Shown in pieces: positions 40,404 to 51,549 of a DNA stretch of 64,000 nucleotides. The stretch covers positions 1,922,001 to 1,986,000 of the forward strand of contig WACJ01000523.1 in assembly GCA_008973525.1 (NCBI GenBank), read 5' to 3'. Made by a program: the position numbers and the translations under genes. Each line of letters begins with the position of its first letter. Within the stretch, counting starts at the first letter, position 1. The notes under the pieces are model-generated. The model saw nothing but the letters and a program-made list of their open reading frames with translations, was not told where the DNA came from and ran no database searches. Source of the DNA: Stenopsyche tienmushanensis (Eukaryota > Arthropoda > Insecta > Trichoptera > Stenopsychidae).

Positions 40404-41738
40404 AATCGTATGATGTACGTAAGCTGTTGATCTATTTAACAAGTATTCTAGACAATCTTTCAACCGTCATAAAATGTAGATATAATTTATTGAAATCGCC
40501 AGATAATAAGGATTAAGGTCTTTCGACCTTATAATGAATAAGTTCAGGATATTTTGTTTCTTGAACAAAAATAATGGAAGTGGTTCAATTTCTCGAGATA
40601 TTCGAAAATTTCTTTAGTTTTTCGATGTCGATTGTATAGGCGACGATCTCCGATCGAGTCTCGGTTCAGGTCGACCATCTAACTGTCTTTTGAGGCAATT
40701 GTTTCTAAATTGCGTTTCAACATTTCGTCTTCTTCTTCGACGGATCGTCTATCCTTCTTAAACGAACTGCCAACGAAAAAAGAAAGCGACAAGAAGCATC
40801 GAGCGGGACGCGTCAATTGGAAGTTCGCATGCGACGTGACCCTTTTAGCGCTCCATAGTTTCGCTTTCGAGTTTCTTCGATCTTCCATTGGATCTATTTT
40901 CACTCGGCGATCTATATCCGCGGTTGCTCCATAATAGGATCTAGAAAGGCGTCGATGTCCGAGGCGCCGCGCGGAAGTCGACGCTTAGAAAGAGAAAACT
41001 GACCTTGCCTTCATCCGCGAGGTCAGTGGACCGAAGACCTCATCATCGTCAGAACCCATGCAAGACCGATCCGCCGTTAATGTGCTTCACTTGTCCAGCG
41101 AACGCTTGCAAATATCCACTCTTCAGATTACTGGAGCACGAGGATCACTTGGCCGCACCGCTTTGCATCTCCATCGCAGTCAGAAAATGGGACGCGTTTG
41201 TCGCCCCGTTCTGACCTTCTTCGCACTTCATCCGAACCGTTGAAGATCGCCGATTTCGGATAATGGAATGTATACAATCGACGCTACGAGAACTGGAACG
41301 AGTTTCTTTCTGAACTATTAAAAGGTTATTAGATCACGCTTTGTTAGAGACGAAAACGTCGACGTCTGCAAAAACATAGCCTACTTTCGAGACTCCTCGA
41401 TATGCCGTTTTAATCTTCTTGCAATTCGACTCTTGACCTCACGGTCGACTCTTGTGCGTTTATATGCAACGTTTTTTATTTAAATGAGAACCTCCAACAG
41501 TAATTTTAAAACTATTAGGGATATCGGATTAAAATACAGGGTGCTTTGCACATGAACAAACATTTTTTTTTCGGAGGTTAAGGGGGTATTTTGTCTTAGA
41601 CTGAAAGCTGGCAGTATAAATTGAACATCATCTAACACATATGAATAACTTAATAATTGTGTTCTGGCGTGTTTCTGGACTATCATTATGACAGTCTGGC
41701 GACTGAGTGTCATTGGATTTGGGAGGGAAGAGGGTTGC
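40404..41738. other. No gene recognised; GC-richer island 40610-41470
   Basis: The island has many CGA/TCG words and overlapping frames of 60-75 codons on both strands (40679-40934, 41005-41243) without motifs. It is bounded by AT-rich DNA and, on the right, by a LINE insertion. It may be non-coding host sequence. Confidence 0.35.
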
Positions 41739-41751
41739 CAGACTATTACCA

Positions 41752-42196
41752 TCCGCTACGTGCCAACACTGCCAAGCGGAGGTCGACGACGCAGAGCACA
41801 CCATCATTGGCTGTGAGGCTTGGGCACCCCAGAGAGAACTGCTGAAACAAGCACTCGGGGTGGCCGAGCTAAATATCGACAACATGGTCCACAGCATGAT
41901 GGAAAGTAAGAAGAACTGGGACCTTTGGCGCGACTACGTAGAAGACATCATGAGCGCCAAAGAAGACAGTGAAAGAGAGAGGCGCAGGGCGCCTCTCCAA
42001 CAATAGAATAGGGCCACCAAATGGCTAGACTACCTGTCACCCTTGAAGCAATGTGATAAACAATACCAGGGGGACAGAGGAGACCAAATGGAGCGGTTTA
42101 GTGAGTAGGCACGGCTGGCCAACATCCCTTATGGAAGTTGTATCAATACCAGCGTGAATCTCACACTCAGTCTTTGGAAGATTCCGCGCCCACAGG

Positions 42197-42225
<29 letters not shown>
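41752..42225 (+). mobile_element. 5'-truncated R1-type LINE insertion with poly(A) and target duplication
   Basis: The copy begins inside ORF2, and the first codons shared with the frame at 41707-42006 read CQHCQAEVDDAEHTIIGC, a C-x2-C...H-x4-C knuckle typical of the R1-clade carboxyl end. It ends with ERERRRAPLQQ and a stop at 42004-42006. A 190-bp 3' untranslated part and an uninterrupted run of 29 A (42197-42225) follow. The 11-12 bp sequence AGACTATTACCA flanks the insertion (41740-41751 and 42225-42236). The intact A-run and perfect duplication suggest a recent insertion. Confidence 0.88.
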
Positions 42226-42227
<2 letters not shown>

Positions 42228-42309
42228 CTATTACCAACTTATTAAGATAGTACCAGACTGTTTCAAACTTGCTGAAGCTAACCATATTTTTTAAAAAGAT
42301 ACTTAAATA

Positions 42310-43102
42310 TTGGGTTGTCCCATAAGTTTCTTTCGCAAATGAACACAGATCTAATCATAGCCATGGTCGAAGAAAACCCACGATATACTGTTCGCGAAAT
42401 AGCTAACAAGTTAGAAATTCCACGAACATCCGTCCATAATCATCTGACAAAGTTGGGCTACATCAATCGTTCAGATGTGTGGCTTCCTCATCAACTGACT
42501 CACTCAAATAATCTTCAGCGTATTCCAACATGCGATCTTCTTCTCCAACGACATAATAGCCAACCTTTTTTGAAGAGACTTGTCACTGGAGATGAAAATT
42601 GGATACTCTATGAGAAGATCCAACGTAAATGGTCTCGGACCAAGGGTACAGAAGCTTTAAATGTAGCTAAACCTGGCTTACACCCAAAAAAAATTTCAAT
42701 TTAACAAAATATTGTTTTCAACTAGACAATCTAAAGGATGAAATTGCCAGAAAACGGCCAGAATTAGCGAACAGATGAGGCGTTGACTGGGATGTTTTAC
42801 CTCATCCTCCATACTCTCCGGACATTGCTCCTTCAGATTATTATTTATTTTTTTCATTGAAAAATTCTTTACGTGGTAAAAATTTTAATTCAAAAAATGA
42901 TATAAAAATGTACCTTGATCAATATTTTGCCAACAAACTTGGGAAATTTTGGCAAGAATACATTATTTGGCCTCCGAAAAGACGAAGAAAGGCAAATAGA
43001 ATAGAATGGTTCATATATTATTCAATAATTTTTGATATAATACAAATTATTGTTTATTTTTTTCTTAATATGAAAACGAAAGAAACTTATGGGACACCCT
43101 AA
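42310..43102 (+). mobile_element. Internally deleted mariner with intact TIRs
   Basis: TIRs TTGGGTTGTCCCATAAGTTT and TTAGGGTGTCCCATAAGTTT (reverse complement of the right end) both run on into CTTTCG, and TA flanks both. The plus frame 42315-42704 reads IAMVEENPRYTVREIANKLE, IPRTSVHNHLTKLGYIN, and FLKRLVTGDENWILYEKIQR with the first catalytic Asp intact, then PGLHPKKISI and a stop. After a deletion the coding resumes out of frame with RPELANR, HPPYSPDIAPSDYYLF and LRGKNFNSKNDIKMYLDQYF. At 793 bp it lacks about 500 bp of a standard mariner, including the second catalytic block. Confidence 0.88.
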
Positions 43103-43110
43103 TAGCATTA

Positions 43111-43286
43111 CACTTGGATCTGTTTTTATGCGATAGATCCGTTCCACGGGGAGTCGCATATAAAAAAAATCGCATAAAAAAAGATTTGAACCACAGAGAA
43201 AACTGAGCGAGAGGTTCCATTATTTTTAAAAACCGCATAACTTTAAAATCGCATAAAAAAGATCCGCATAAAAACAGACCCAAGTG
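43111..43286. mobile_element. pogo-like MITE, 176 bp
   Basis: CACTTGGATCTGTTTTTATG and the right end CATAAAAACAGACCCAAGTG are inverted repeats of about 22 bp with TA on both outer sides. The interior has several CGCATAAAA motifs. The outer part of a longer relative is at 55340-55853, where CGACTCCCCGTGGAACG is also shared. Confidence 0.85.
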
Positions 43287-43548
43287 TACTTAATAATGTT
43301 GAATCTTCACTACACTTAAAAGTTTCAAATACATTTTTTTGTATACTTTATAATACTGTTTTTTTGCATTTTGCAATGTATTTTTGATATAAATAAATCA
43401 TTATTTTATACAATTGGTTTAAAGAAAATGAGTTCTGAGCTTCCAAAGTCAAAAAAATATGCAAACGAATGAGAAATGTCAATTTCTAAATTCTCCAAAT
43501 AAAAAACTAATAACAATCTGTCATGTGAATTAATTCTTTTGTCTCATA

Positions 43549-43680
43549 CGGTCTCTAGATCTGACACCACTGGATTTCTTTGCTTGGGGATGTGTCCCAT
43601 TCCGTGGCTCGCACGGTCTCCAGATCTGACACCACTGGATTTCTTTATCTGGGGACGTACCCTATTCCTTGATTGACACA
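43549..43680 (+). mobile_element. Duplicated fragment of a transposase C-terminal catalytic block
   Basis: Two direct units with a 65-bp period each encode the RS(L/P)DLTPLDFF-WG block: RSLDLTPLDFFAWG in the first and RSPDLTPLDFFIWG in the second. This is the last catalytic-Asp region of the same transposase group as the relic at 840-1245. The period is not a multiple of three, so the units are in different frames. Confidence 0.6.
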
Positions 43681-43739
43681 AAAACAACAAAATTGTGCAA
43701 AACATTCTATATATAAAAATACACAATAAAACCCTACTT

Positions 43740-44190
43740 AACGCGGGGAATTCCCTCCAATAAGTTGTGGCATATAAAAAATACTGTTAAATATCTTTTT
43801 ATTATGTTTATTTTTATATTTAAACAAGATTCTTCCTCATTTGACGTTTTTTGTTGACTTTTGTGAAGCCATATGACGTCATTTTTCTTTTTTCGTTTTG
43901 TTCAGCAAGCAGTTGATCGACATCAACTCATCGCATCAATGGCACTTCATTTTGCTTTTGATCTTCTATCAGAATTTAAATAATTTTGTTACAATGACTA
44001 TTTTTTTTGTTCATATAAAATCCATTGAATGCTCCTTTTTGTTACCAATTTCGTCATTTAAATGCGCTTATTGTTCTGCAAATTCTTTAAGATCGTCATT
44101 GGAAATCGTCATACTAATTTCAAACATTTCTCAGGTCATGTGATTCCAGAAAAGATTCATTTATAATGAAAATCTCCAATGGATTGTTTC
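43740..44190. other. No gene recognised
   Basis: AT-rich. The 81-codon frame at 43898-44143 has no recognised motif. Confidence 0.35.
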
Positions 44191-44192
44191 TT

Positions 44193-44560
44193 ATTAGGGG
44201 GACCCGAAAGTATTCGAAAATTGTATAAAAAAAATGTTCGTTATAGTCCTTTGATCCCTCGTTTATAAAAAAAATACCGGCTTAGAAGCACCCTATACAA
44301 AAAAAAAATTTTTTTCGAGAAAGTCATTGAATTTTTCGTCTTATATTATCGTAAATGAATAATTTCTGATCGTCATTTATAATGCAAAGAGACTATTTTA
44401 TTGTGTTCGGCGAAGGCATACGGTACCCATCCTATTCCATAATATCCATCCTATTAATTTTGCCGATGAGTTTTAAACGGTTCCAATGAGATCTCAGTTT
44501 TCGCGAAACAAAACTGATCATTAAAATGGACGATGTAAATCAACGAAATTCTCATCCAGT
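44193..44560. repeat. Dispersed repeat D with mariner-type end (copy 2)
   Basis: It begins TATTAGGGGGACCCGAAAGT and ATTCGAAAATTG, and continues with AAGTCATTGAA, ATTATCGTAAATGA and the doubled CCATCCTATTCCATAA motif near 44428. The 57540-57978 copy has the same blocks and the opposite end in inverse orientation, so the ends behave as TIRs of one family. Confidence 0.55.
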
Positions 44561-44564
44561 ATCT

Positions 44565-45090
44565 CTAATATGATAATGTGATCCAAGAAATTGTTTTTTC
44601 CACAATATGCAATTTTCAAAAATCTTTCAACTACATCAACACTGTAATGAACGTTTCACGATTCGTTGCGTTCGTTTCAGCTTTGGAAGCTTTTGCTGGC
44701 CTCCAGCAAAAATATTTATTGCTTTATTACTGGATCGTTACTGAAGCATGTTTGAAGCATGACAACAAAATTATAGACTAGAAAAGAAGCGAATTCTGCT
44801 AAAGAACATTTAAACAATGCCAAATATAATTTCTTATTTTTCTGTTAATTCCATATAAATGCTTTATTGAAGTCTAAGAATATCATTATTAGTCCTTTTC
44901 AGCAATTATGATATCATCAACGACGTTGTTAGCAACCTTCGACCGCTATACAATCTACAATATATCGTTCTTCGGCAGTCTAAGGGTTATATGACAAGTT
45001 TCTATAAGTCATACTGAATTATTTAATTGGGTCTTAAAGCTAAATAATAATATTTTGAAATAGAAAATTGTAAAGAACAATAAAAAATAA
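44565..45090. other. No gene recognised
   Basis: AT-rich. The 67-codon frame at 44578-44781 shows no motif. Confidence 0.35.
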
Positions 45091-45169
45091 ATAGCATGTT
45101 GAGAGAATGGTCCATTGTTCTAGTTTATGCGATTTTTTATCACTACGCTTTAAAATATACGGGGTTATA

Positions 45170-45335
45170 CTATGCAGCTACGGTGTATTTTGATAAACGG
45201 AAATTTGTTTGTTTTACGAGGATAGTCTCAGAAGTACTCGCCCTGACATATAGACATTTCAATAAGTACTGTATATCGCATATTATCGTCGAAAATTTGT
45301 ACATGAAATGCTCTGTGTAAGATGAATACCCCCGA
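45170..45335 (+). mobile_element. mariner transposase N-terminal fragment next to LINE 3' end
   Basis: Reading with frameshifts: LTYRHFNKYCISHIIVENLY then MKCSV, corresponding to the GISKSAVHRILTENL-MRKL-A block of the copies at 19370 and 26350. It ends at about 45322, immediately before antisense LINE sequence. Confidence 0.55.
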
Positions 45336-45339
45336 GAAG

Positions 45340-45500
45340 ACCCCGAGTACGTATTTATCACAGAAAATTCCACAATAAGCCTTAAAAGACGCCACAAAGT
45401 TTGTATGCTCAAGCGGTCCGCCTTTCGGATCGCTGCCACGACGATTGAGCGCCTCGCAATCGATGCTGAGCATCTTTTGCGCATCCATGCCGTCTATCAA
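45340..45500 (-). mobile_element. R1-LINE 3' end fragment
   Basis: On the minus strand, the sequence encodes GMDAQKMLSIDCEALNRRGS and then DPKGGPLEHTNFVASFKAYC. It contains the GCGATCCGAAAGGCGGACCG block. This corresponds to the segment just after the ORF2 zinc knuckle in the copies at 16800 and 63770. Confidence 0.65.
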
Positions 45501-45504
45501 TGAA

Positions 45505-46390
45505 ATTTTCCCAATTATAATAATTGTGATACCATAAAACGCCCACACTCAAACTAGACTGTCAATTCTGAAAGACAATGCTGGCATCATTCTCGTAGGA
45601 ATATAATTGCAGCCTTATTTTCGTTAACAATTGAATTATCTTTTTTGCCGTATCATCGCTGTGCTTCAAATTCACATCAGCAAAAAAATTGCACTTGCAG
45701 TAATTTATGCAATATCAAATACCGACCCAATAAATATGGAGGCACGAAAGACGATTCTATGCGACATGCTATATTTTCTATTAAATACTTGCGATTTATT
45801 GAGAGAATTCAAATTTATTTAAGCAATGCTGCTTTATGTTGCAATTTCATTTAGAAAGTGCGAGTGGAATATCAATGAGATGCTGGGCTCGATTGGAATG
45901 CCCATCTTTGATCGTATGGATTTGATTGAATTTTATCGGAAAATCGATAATTTTCGTCGATGTAATCGTTAATAGGAGTGCTTCTTGTATTCGGCAGCAT
46001 CTCTTCTATGTTGGTGTTTGGAATTAGACAAAATATTTAAATAAATAAGTATCGGGGGCGAGGTTAACCACAACCAATTAGCTTCAAACGCTGACGAGCG
46101 ATATTATTTTTACATGAGCACACTAAATATATAATGGAAGTTGAATTTAAATATTTTAGACCTGTAAATGAATATTATTGCAACGCTTTGAAAGTTGCAA
46201 TACTTGAATCGAGTTCCCGCGCTACAACTTGAGCCACATCTATCAAAGCCCTAGCCATCTTGCATCGAAAGTAGACGATGTCTATTTAATCATGATTAAC
46301 GTAAACTATTTGTAGACAAAAAAAGCAGCTTTGTAGACTGATTTTTATAAACTCTTATTTGCAAGCAAGAAGAAGGATCGTTTGGTCGTA
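45505..46390. other. No gene recognised
   Basis: AT-rich with short frames (45631-45854) that have no resemblance to known families. No shared repeat was found. Confidence 0.35.
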
Positions 46391-46391
46391 G

Positions 46392-46770
46392 TCTATATAT
46401 ATAAAAATCAATATCTCGCGTCCGGATATTTGTTCGTTTGTTTGTTTGTTGTCGCGATTTTTGTCCGCTCGGCCGCGTTCGGTCGCGTTCGTCCGCACTC
46501 GGCAGCGGCCGGCTCGGCGACAGGCCGTGCTCGGCGGCTCGCCAGTCGCTATACGAAGTGAGGGAGAGCGCACGCATCCTAACCTCTCACTCCCACACCA
46601 ATACATCACGTAGCTTTCCAACTAAGCAAGTGTTGCTAAGCAACCACATCCAAATCAATAAATAAACAAATCACTCATTCATGTATTCTAAAAGCGAGTT
46701 GGATGCATCTTCACACATAACAAATCAATCAATAGGTATGGCATTGCAATGCATGCCGGGTATTCGCTAG
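46392..46770 (+). mobile_element. Complete non-autonomous Helitron, 379 bp
   Basis: It begins TCTATATATATAAAAATCAA and ends GCCGGGTATTCGCTAG, followed by T, which are the TC and CTAG|T Helitron termini. A small hairpin, GGCAT-TGCAATGC-ATGCC (46740-46757), sits about 13 bp before the 3' end as expected. There are no terminal inverted repeats and no target duplication. The interior has a GC-rich core (46450-46560). Overlapping frames on both strands run through this core and are not considered genes. Confidence 0.8.
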
Positions 46771-47184
46771 TTTAATATAAAACACGTAGAATAGAGAAAA
46801 TTTTTAAGAGTTGAAAGTTGAAATCAAACAATTTGACGAAAATAAATGATAATCTCACGAAGTGCTATGCCTACTACGAAACAACTGATTCGTGTGGTTA
46901 GTACAACGTTAATATTATAGTATTATTATATTTATAAACCATTGTATACCATATGTATTATTATTATCATCCTAATCAAATTGCGCCCAAATCCTTGTGT
47001 TTGTCAACTTTCTAGCGCTTAGACTTCGACTCACAATCGCGTTTATGTATTAAATTACTCCTTTATATTATATGTATCTATTAGACAAGAGTTTTATATA
47101 GCGTTCTATAAAGTTATTTTGAAAGGGGCTTCCCTCGCTAAGTGAATATTAAAGTTCCATCGCGTACGCAACGATATATCGTCG

Positions 47185-47460
47185 ATGGTATTTGAATAGA
47201 TTGCAATGCCACACGCGCTTAGTAATTATTTTTGTACTAGTAGTTGCGTGATTTATTGCCTCAGGCCACGTGTAGCGCGGGTTGAAGGGCTAGCATTCAA
47301 AACCAAGATCGACTGTCTCCCTCTCTCCCGTGAGCAGGGCTCAGCCACCGTATTGCGCGCACTTCATTCATCTCGCCGTTCCCGCTTCACTTCACCAGAC
47401 AAATATGCGCCAACATGGTGCATCCGCTTCTCGCAAAATAAATTGCGTACACAAACTATG
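47185..47460 (-). mobile_element. Helitron internal fragment
   Basis: GCAATGCCACACGCGCTTAG, TTTATTGCCTCAGGCCACGT-GTAGCGCGGGTTGAAG and GCGCCAACATGGTGCA are shared with 52110-52200 and 61020-61215. By comparison with the complete copies it lies on the minus strand just inside the 3' hairpin. Both termini are lost or unclear. Confidence 0.5.
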
Positions 47461-47539
47461 CTTGTACCAAATATAATTTTGTGTTTGTTTTTAAATCCGA
47501 GTAAATGCTCAAAAAATCAGCCATCCATAGAAAAATTGT

Positions 47540-48560
47540 AGGTATTAGTTTGTTGAGGGATGTTTCTGCCTTGTTGGTTCGAAAAAAAAATCTTTGTGTA
47601 TCGAAAATAACTAATATTTAAAAAACGCTATCAATAAAAGTCGATATAAATGAAATTCGCAAAGTTATATGCCAACGAAGAGAAGCTAAGAGAGACTCGA
47701 AATGCGATTTTCTCAAAACTACTTTTTCCAAGCTTACGGAAGTGTTTCCAAATGCCCTAGATGAGATTTTTGTATGAAATTTGGCAGACATATGTAAAAT
47801 AAACGTGTTTATCGTTTAATCTATAATTATCTAAAAATATTTAAACGTTTTTATTTAACAAACAAAAAATGATGGCAAAAACACAACCTTTTTTTTGATC
47901 GCTCATTTTTATTTTATTTTCCAATACTTTTTTTTAATTATAGGTCAAACTATTTACAATATTATACAAAGTAAAAATATGCTTAATTTTTGTTCTGTAA
48001 ATCACTTGTCTAGGACTTAAGACTTCCGCGGTGAAGAATGTAATGTCATACGTGGCTCCTTTTACTCCCACTACCATTCTTTGCCAAACCTTAAAAAATA
48101 TTTTTATGTTCACGCAATATGTCGACACACTTAATATCAACATTCTATATTTAATTCATATCCTGCATGAATACCTCAGTACTGATTTATTGCTTTTTTG
48201 AGATTAATACTGTAGCGAAACGGCGACGGGACTCCGCCTGACATATGGGGGTCGTTATCTTCGTCGCTGCGCCTTGAAGATTGCGTTGTTCGATCGCGAT
48301 CCGTAACAATGGTCCCGAACCACGAGTCGGCTGCGATGAACGACGGAACATACGTTTATGATTTCAATCGTTCAGCGATAGAGGTCGAAATGAGGCAGGT
48401 GATCAATAAAATGCCGAACAATCGGCACAATGCATTTATTCAACTAACCAACAATTGTAGAATCAGTGATAACGGAGCAAGCGGGTGATGCTCTACTAAT
48501 AACATCTTCGCGTAATATTGTATCTTATATTTGATAACAATTAAGCGTGATTTCCAAATA
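47540..48560. other. No gene recognised; GC-richer patch 48210-48420
   Basis: AT-rich to 48200. Blocks such as TTCTCAAAACTACTTTTTCC resemble 56050-56080 (TTCTCGAAACTACTTTTTTC). From 48210 to 48420 the composition is GC-richer, with AATGGTCCCGAACCACGAG, but no LTR pair or coding frame was found. Confidence 0.35.
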
Positions 48561-48752
48561 TTTAAATTCGGACGGTGATTTTTAAAATTTAAATGTATTC
48601 CTTGGGAATCGGCGATAGTCTGTGGAATCAAAAACGTTCATGGAGATGTGCACAATATCTTCCCGAAGTTGCATCGCAATCGGATGAATGGTATGGGAAC
48701 GTATACGGGACAAACGGACAACGGACCACAGACATTCATTTTTATATATATG
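48560..48752 (-). mobile_element. Helitron 5' end fragment
   Basis: On the minus strand it starts TCATATATATAAAAATGAAT at about 48752 and continues GTCTGTGGTCCGTTGTCCG and CCCATACCATTCATCCGATT-GCGATGCAACTTCGGGAAGA. The order is that of the 5' region of the copy at 52094-52347. No 3' end is visible. Confidence 0.6.
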
Positions 48753-48754
48753 AA

Positions 48755-49930
48755 TTAAAAGCATGACAATAACAGCAATAAAGCACATATCGTACTATAA
48801 GGGCTAAGACAATAACAGGTTTTATATCAGCTCACCAGTAGCATGTTATAAACAAATAGGTGCGTACGATGACAAACAACATAGATGAGTGCGGTCCATA
48901 ACAGATGACACACATCAAACAAACATTTCTTATGGTGTTGTCGATTTTCATTGGAATTGTTTGTTGAACAAAAAGTGAGACTAGACGCCTCTCGTAATGC
49001 GAGCTTGGCGATGTTTAGATAAGACCAAATTGTTGTGTCGGGGCGTTCTAGGGGCGGTAGGGTCATCGCCAACAACGACGCAGTTTCCAGCACATGTCCA
49101 TGTGTTTCCAACTATCGACATCAGTGCATGTGTTAGATTATGAGCGATGGACACGGCAGAGATGTGGATCTTCCAAAGCCGCTCTCATCCTCGTCGTCGA
49201 GGATAATTCAGACGCGGAGAAGGTCAAAAGCGCGGAACTGCTCACATTTATGAAAATTCCAGCACTTAACGAGACCGTTAACTGCTCTTCTCTAATCACG
49301 GGCATTTAGGTCGTGGAAGATTTGATGATTGCATTGTCAGCCAACAATTGCGCTAAACCGGAAACGGGGGTCATTCTGGCAAATTAGACCATGCCTATGA
49401 ATGAATTAGTCTAAAGTCTACAACATTAGTCCATCTGCTCCGCAATAATCGACAAATTCATAAACAAAACGCTGCTGCTAACCCTTCGGCTGCATCGCCA
49501 TCGAACAATCGTCCGAGCGAAGGTCGAACTCTTTGAAAAACGCCTCTAGAATGTATGAACCGATGACGAAATTCATAGAATCTGACTGCATTAACAAGAA
49601 TGGAGCCGGTCGTATTCTCGTTCGTTGTTGATTTAGTCTATTATGAACTAATATTGACCAAGTTCGACTCACTTTCTACTCACAAAAGAACGAACTGAAT
49701 CGTTTTTCCGATATTGTCGATACACGAGCTGACCTCTTTTCAAATTCACGATCAACCGAATCACAATAACCGGATGAATAATTCTGCGGCGGAAAATTGC
49801 TTTAGAAATTCGGCAGATCGATATTTTTTATCTGTCCACCTCGTCCGATTTGCGACTTTGTATTCGAAAGTAGAATTGTCGATGTAAATTCGGAAATTGT
49901 CCAGAATTCAGATGCACTAAACAAATGCGG
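48755..49930. other. No gene recognised; higher-GC island 49020-49900
   Basis: Contains plus frame 49094-49309 and minus frames 48827-49111 and 49478-49672 without family motifs. It is CGA/TCG-rich and not shared with the rest of the window. Confidence 0.35.
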
Positions 49931-49934
49931 TTCC

Positions 49935-49990
49935 GCGTGTTTGTCGGCCATTTTGTTCAGTCACAGTAAATTCTTCCGATGGAGGAAGAA
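49935..49990. repeat. Dispersed repeat C (copy 3, short)
   Basis: TGTTTGTCGGCCATTTTGTT and CACAGTAAATTCTTCCGATG match 15608-15660. Confidence 0.45.
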
Positions 49991-50091
49991 ATTTTTCTTG
50001 GCCTTTATTGAACGTTTCTTATTACAAAATCACCATCTGCAACCTTTTTAAAAATCTTTTATGCTCGTAAAGTCCAATGCATGTTGACTGA

Positions 50092-50180
50092 ACAGAAGTG
50101 CTGAATTACGGCCAAAATGGTTTCCATGTCCAACCGGTCTGAATTTCGGATCACTGACACATCAAATGAGCGCCTCACAC
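50092..50180 (-). mobile_element. R1-LINE 3' end fragment (short)
   Basis: GTCCAACCGGTCTGAATTTC-GGATCACTGACACATC and GAGCGCCTCACAC are the minus-strand version of the repeated block and closest to the 16935-16980 copy. It is followed directly by plus-strand mariner sequence. Confidence 0.55.
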
Positions 50181-50181
50181 T

Positions 50182-50535
50182 GTAACTGATGATGATAAAT
50201 GGCTCATTTGTGATAATATACGACGAAAAAATCAATGGTCTTTAAAAAAAACAATTCCAACATCCTAAACTCCGATTGGTTATTTAAAAAATGGTTATTT
50301 TGAGCATATGTTAGGTTATGTGGCGAATAATTCACTATTGATTAATGAAACCGGGTGACAAGGTGATCCAGTCAAGATGCTTAGTTGCATCTATTCACAC
50401 AATAGCAATTTTTTGAATGCACCAACCGTTTAGGATTTGTGAAATAATCTTTGGTCCACGATCTAAGTATTGTTTTTTTTTATCTTCACGTTTGAATAGA
50501 AACCCCATTTATCATCACCGGTCACAAAATCGTTA
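50182..50535. mobile_element. Two opposed mariner transposase fragments
   Basis: At 50182-50250 the plus strand reads VTDDDKWLICDNIRRKNQWS. At about 50520-50460 the minus strand reads NDFVTGDDKWGFYSNVKIKK. Both are the first catalytic-Asp block of mariner transposases but not identical copies, and they face each other across about 210 bp. Neither continues to the second catalytic block in frame. Confidence 0.6.
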
Positions 50536-50539
50536 AGAA

Positions 50540-51285
50540 ATTTGCTTAGTAATTATTTTTCTTGCAATAATCTGCTGATAAACCTCTTTAGGATCATTTG
50601 ATTATTGGTCAGACTAAAGAAGACTATTTTGAAGAGAATGAACATATGAGAACATCTAATATTATCTTCAAGAAAATCTTTATTTTCATGAAGTTTCATA
50701 ATGGTGTTGTATCTTGTTGGATTTAAGACCTTTTGAACTTAGTTCTTATTGGTTACTGTGGTCCAAATTATGACCCGAATAGATTCTAATTTTTCATAGC
50801 CACTCGCTGCTCCAAACTACCGACAGAATTTCGCTTTCATTTAACAAACATTTTTGTTGAACAATGCTTCCCAAACTTATTATGCCCATAGAGCCCTTCT
50901 TAAAGCAAAAACTTTAACTAAAATATGTAGCTACAAATTTAGCTTTTTTTAAAAATAATTTCAAATTGGGGGTTTTTCAATTTGGCAAATAAGTCTAAAT
51001 ATATTTTTTAAATTGATTAAATTGAGTTATAAATCACTGTCTTTATTTTATTGCATTCAGACTCCCTCGTTAATCGCTTTCCATCCCTCGTTAATCGCTC
51101 GCACCTTTTCCAGAACCAAACAGAATATTTTGATTGTTAGCTTGTTAATAGACTATTAGATTGTGAATTATTTCTTAACTCTCTGCATGTATGATTAGTC
51201 TTTATCCTTTCGAGTTCTACTTTTTTTTGCTGGTTCATGAGATCATGCACTTTTAGGATCGTGTAGAAATTTAAATGAAGTTAAC
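50540..51285. other. No gene recognised
   Basis: AT-rich. CTCGTTAATCGCT occurs twice at 51065-51100, a local 22-bp direct repeat. Possible minus-strand mariner N-terminal remnants lie near 50600-50720 but are too broken to assert. Confidence 0.3.
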
Positions 51286-51324
51286 TTTATAATTTAGGTA
51301 AAACTTTCAGGAACATGAATGACA

Positions 51325-51546
51325 TTTTTGTGAACCGAAAACCGGAAAAATAGTAAGGATTACCGGAACGAAAACCGAAACTAAACCGATTCGAAAATAT
51401 CGGTTCGAAACACGTCTTTTGCTTGATTGTATTCATTCAATAATATTATAATCATTATCCTATGTTCTTGTACTTAAAACCGTAACCGTTTTGGAACTGA
51501 ACCGGAACGAAAACCGAAATGAAAAACATAACGGTTCAAAGCCCTG
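51325..51546. mobile_element. hAT-type terminus with internal direct repeats
   Basis: The right end is ATAACGGTTCAAAGCCCTG, a CAG-ended hAT-type terminus when read on the minus strand. Inside, CGGAACGAAAACCGAAA occurs twice (about 51365 and 51501) amid other AACCG-rich words. The left counterpart near 51325 (GTGAACCGAAAACCGG) is weaker and no 8-bp duplication was found. Confidence 0.45.
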
Positions 51547-51549
51547 GTT

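Noticed and set aside
46296..46665. Overlapping 75-93 codon frames on both strands.
   Set aside because: They run through the GC-rich core of a short Helitron and show no domain.
48210..48420. Possible short LTR followed by a primer-binding-like AATGGTCCCGAACC.
   Set aside because: No second LTR, no gag/pol coding and no target duplication was found.
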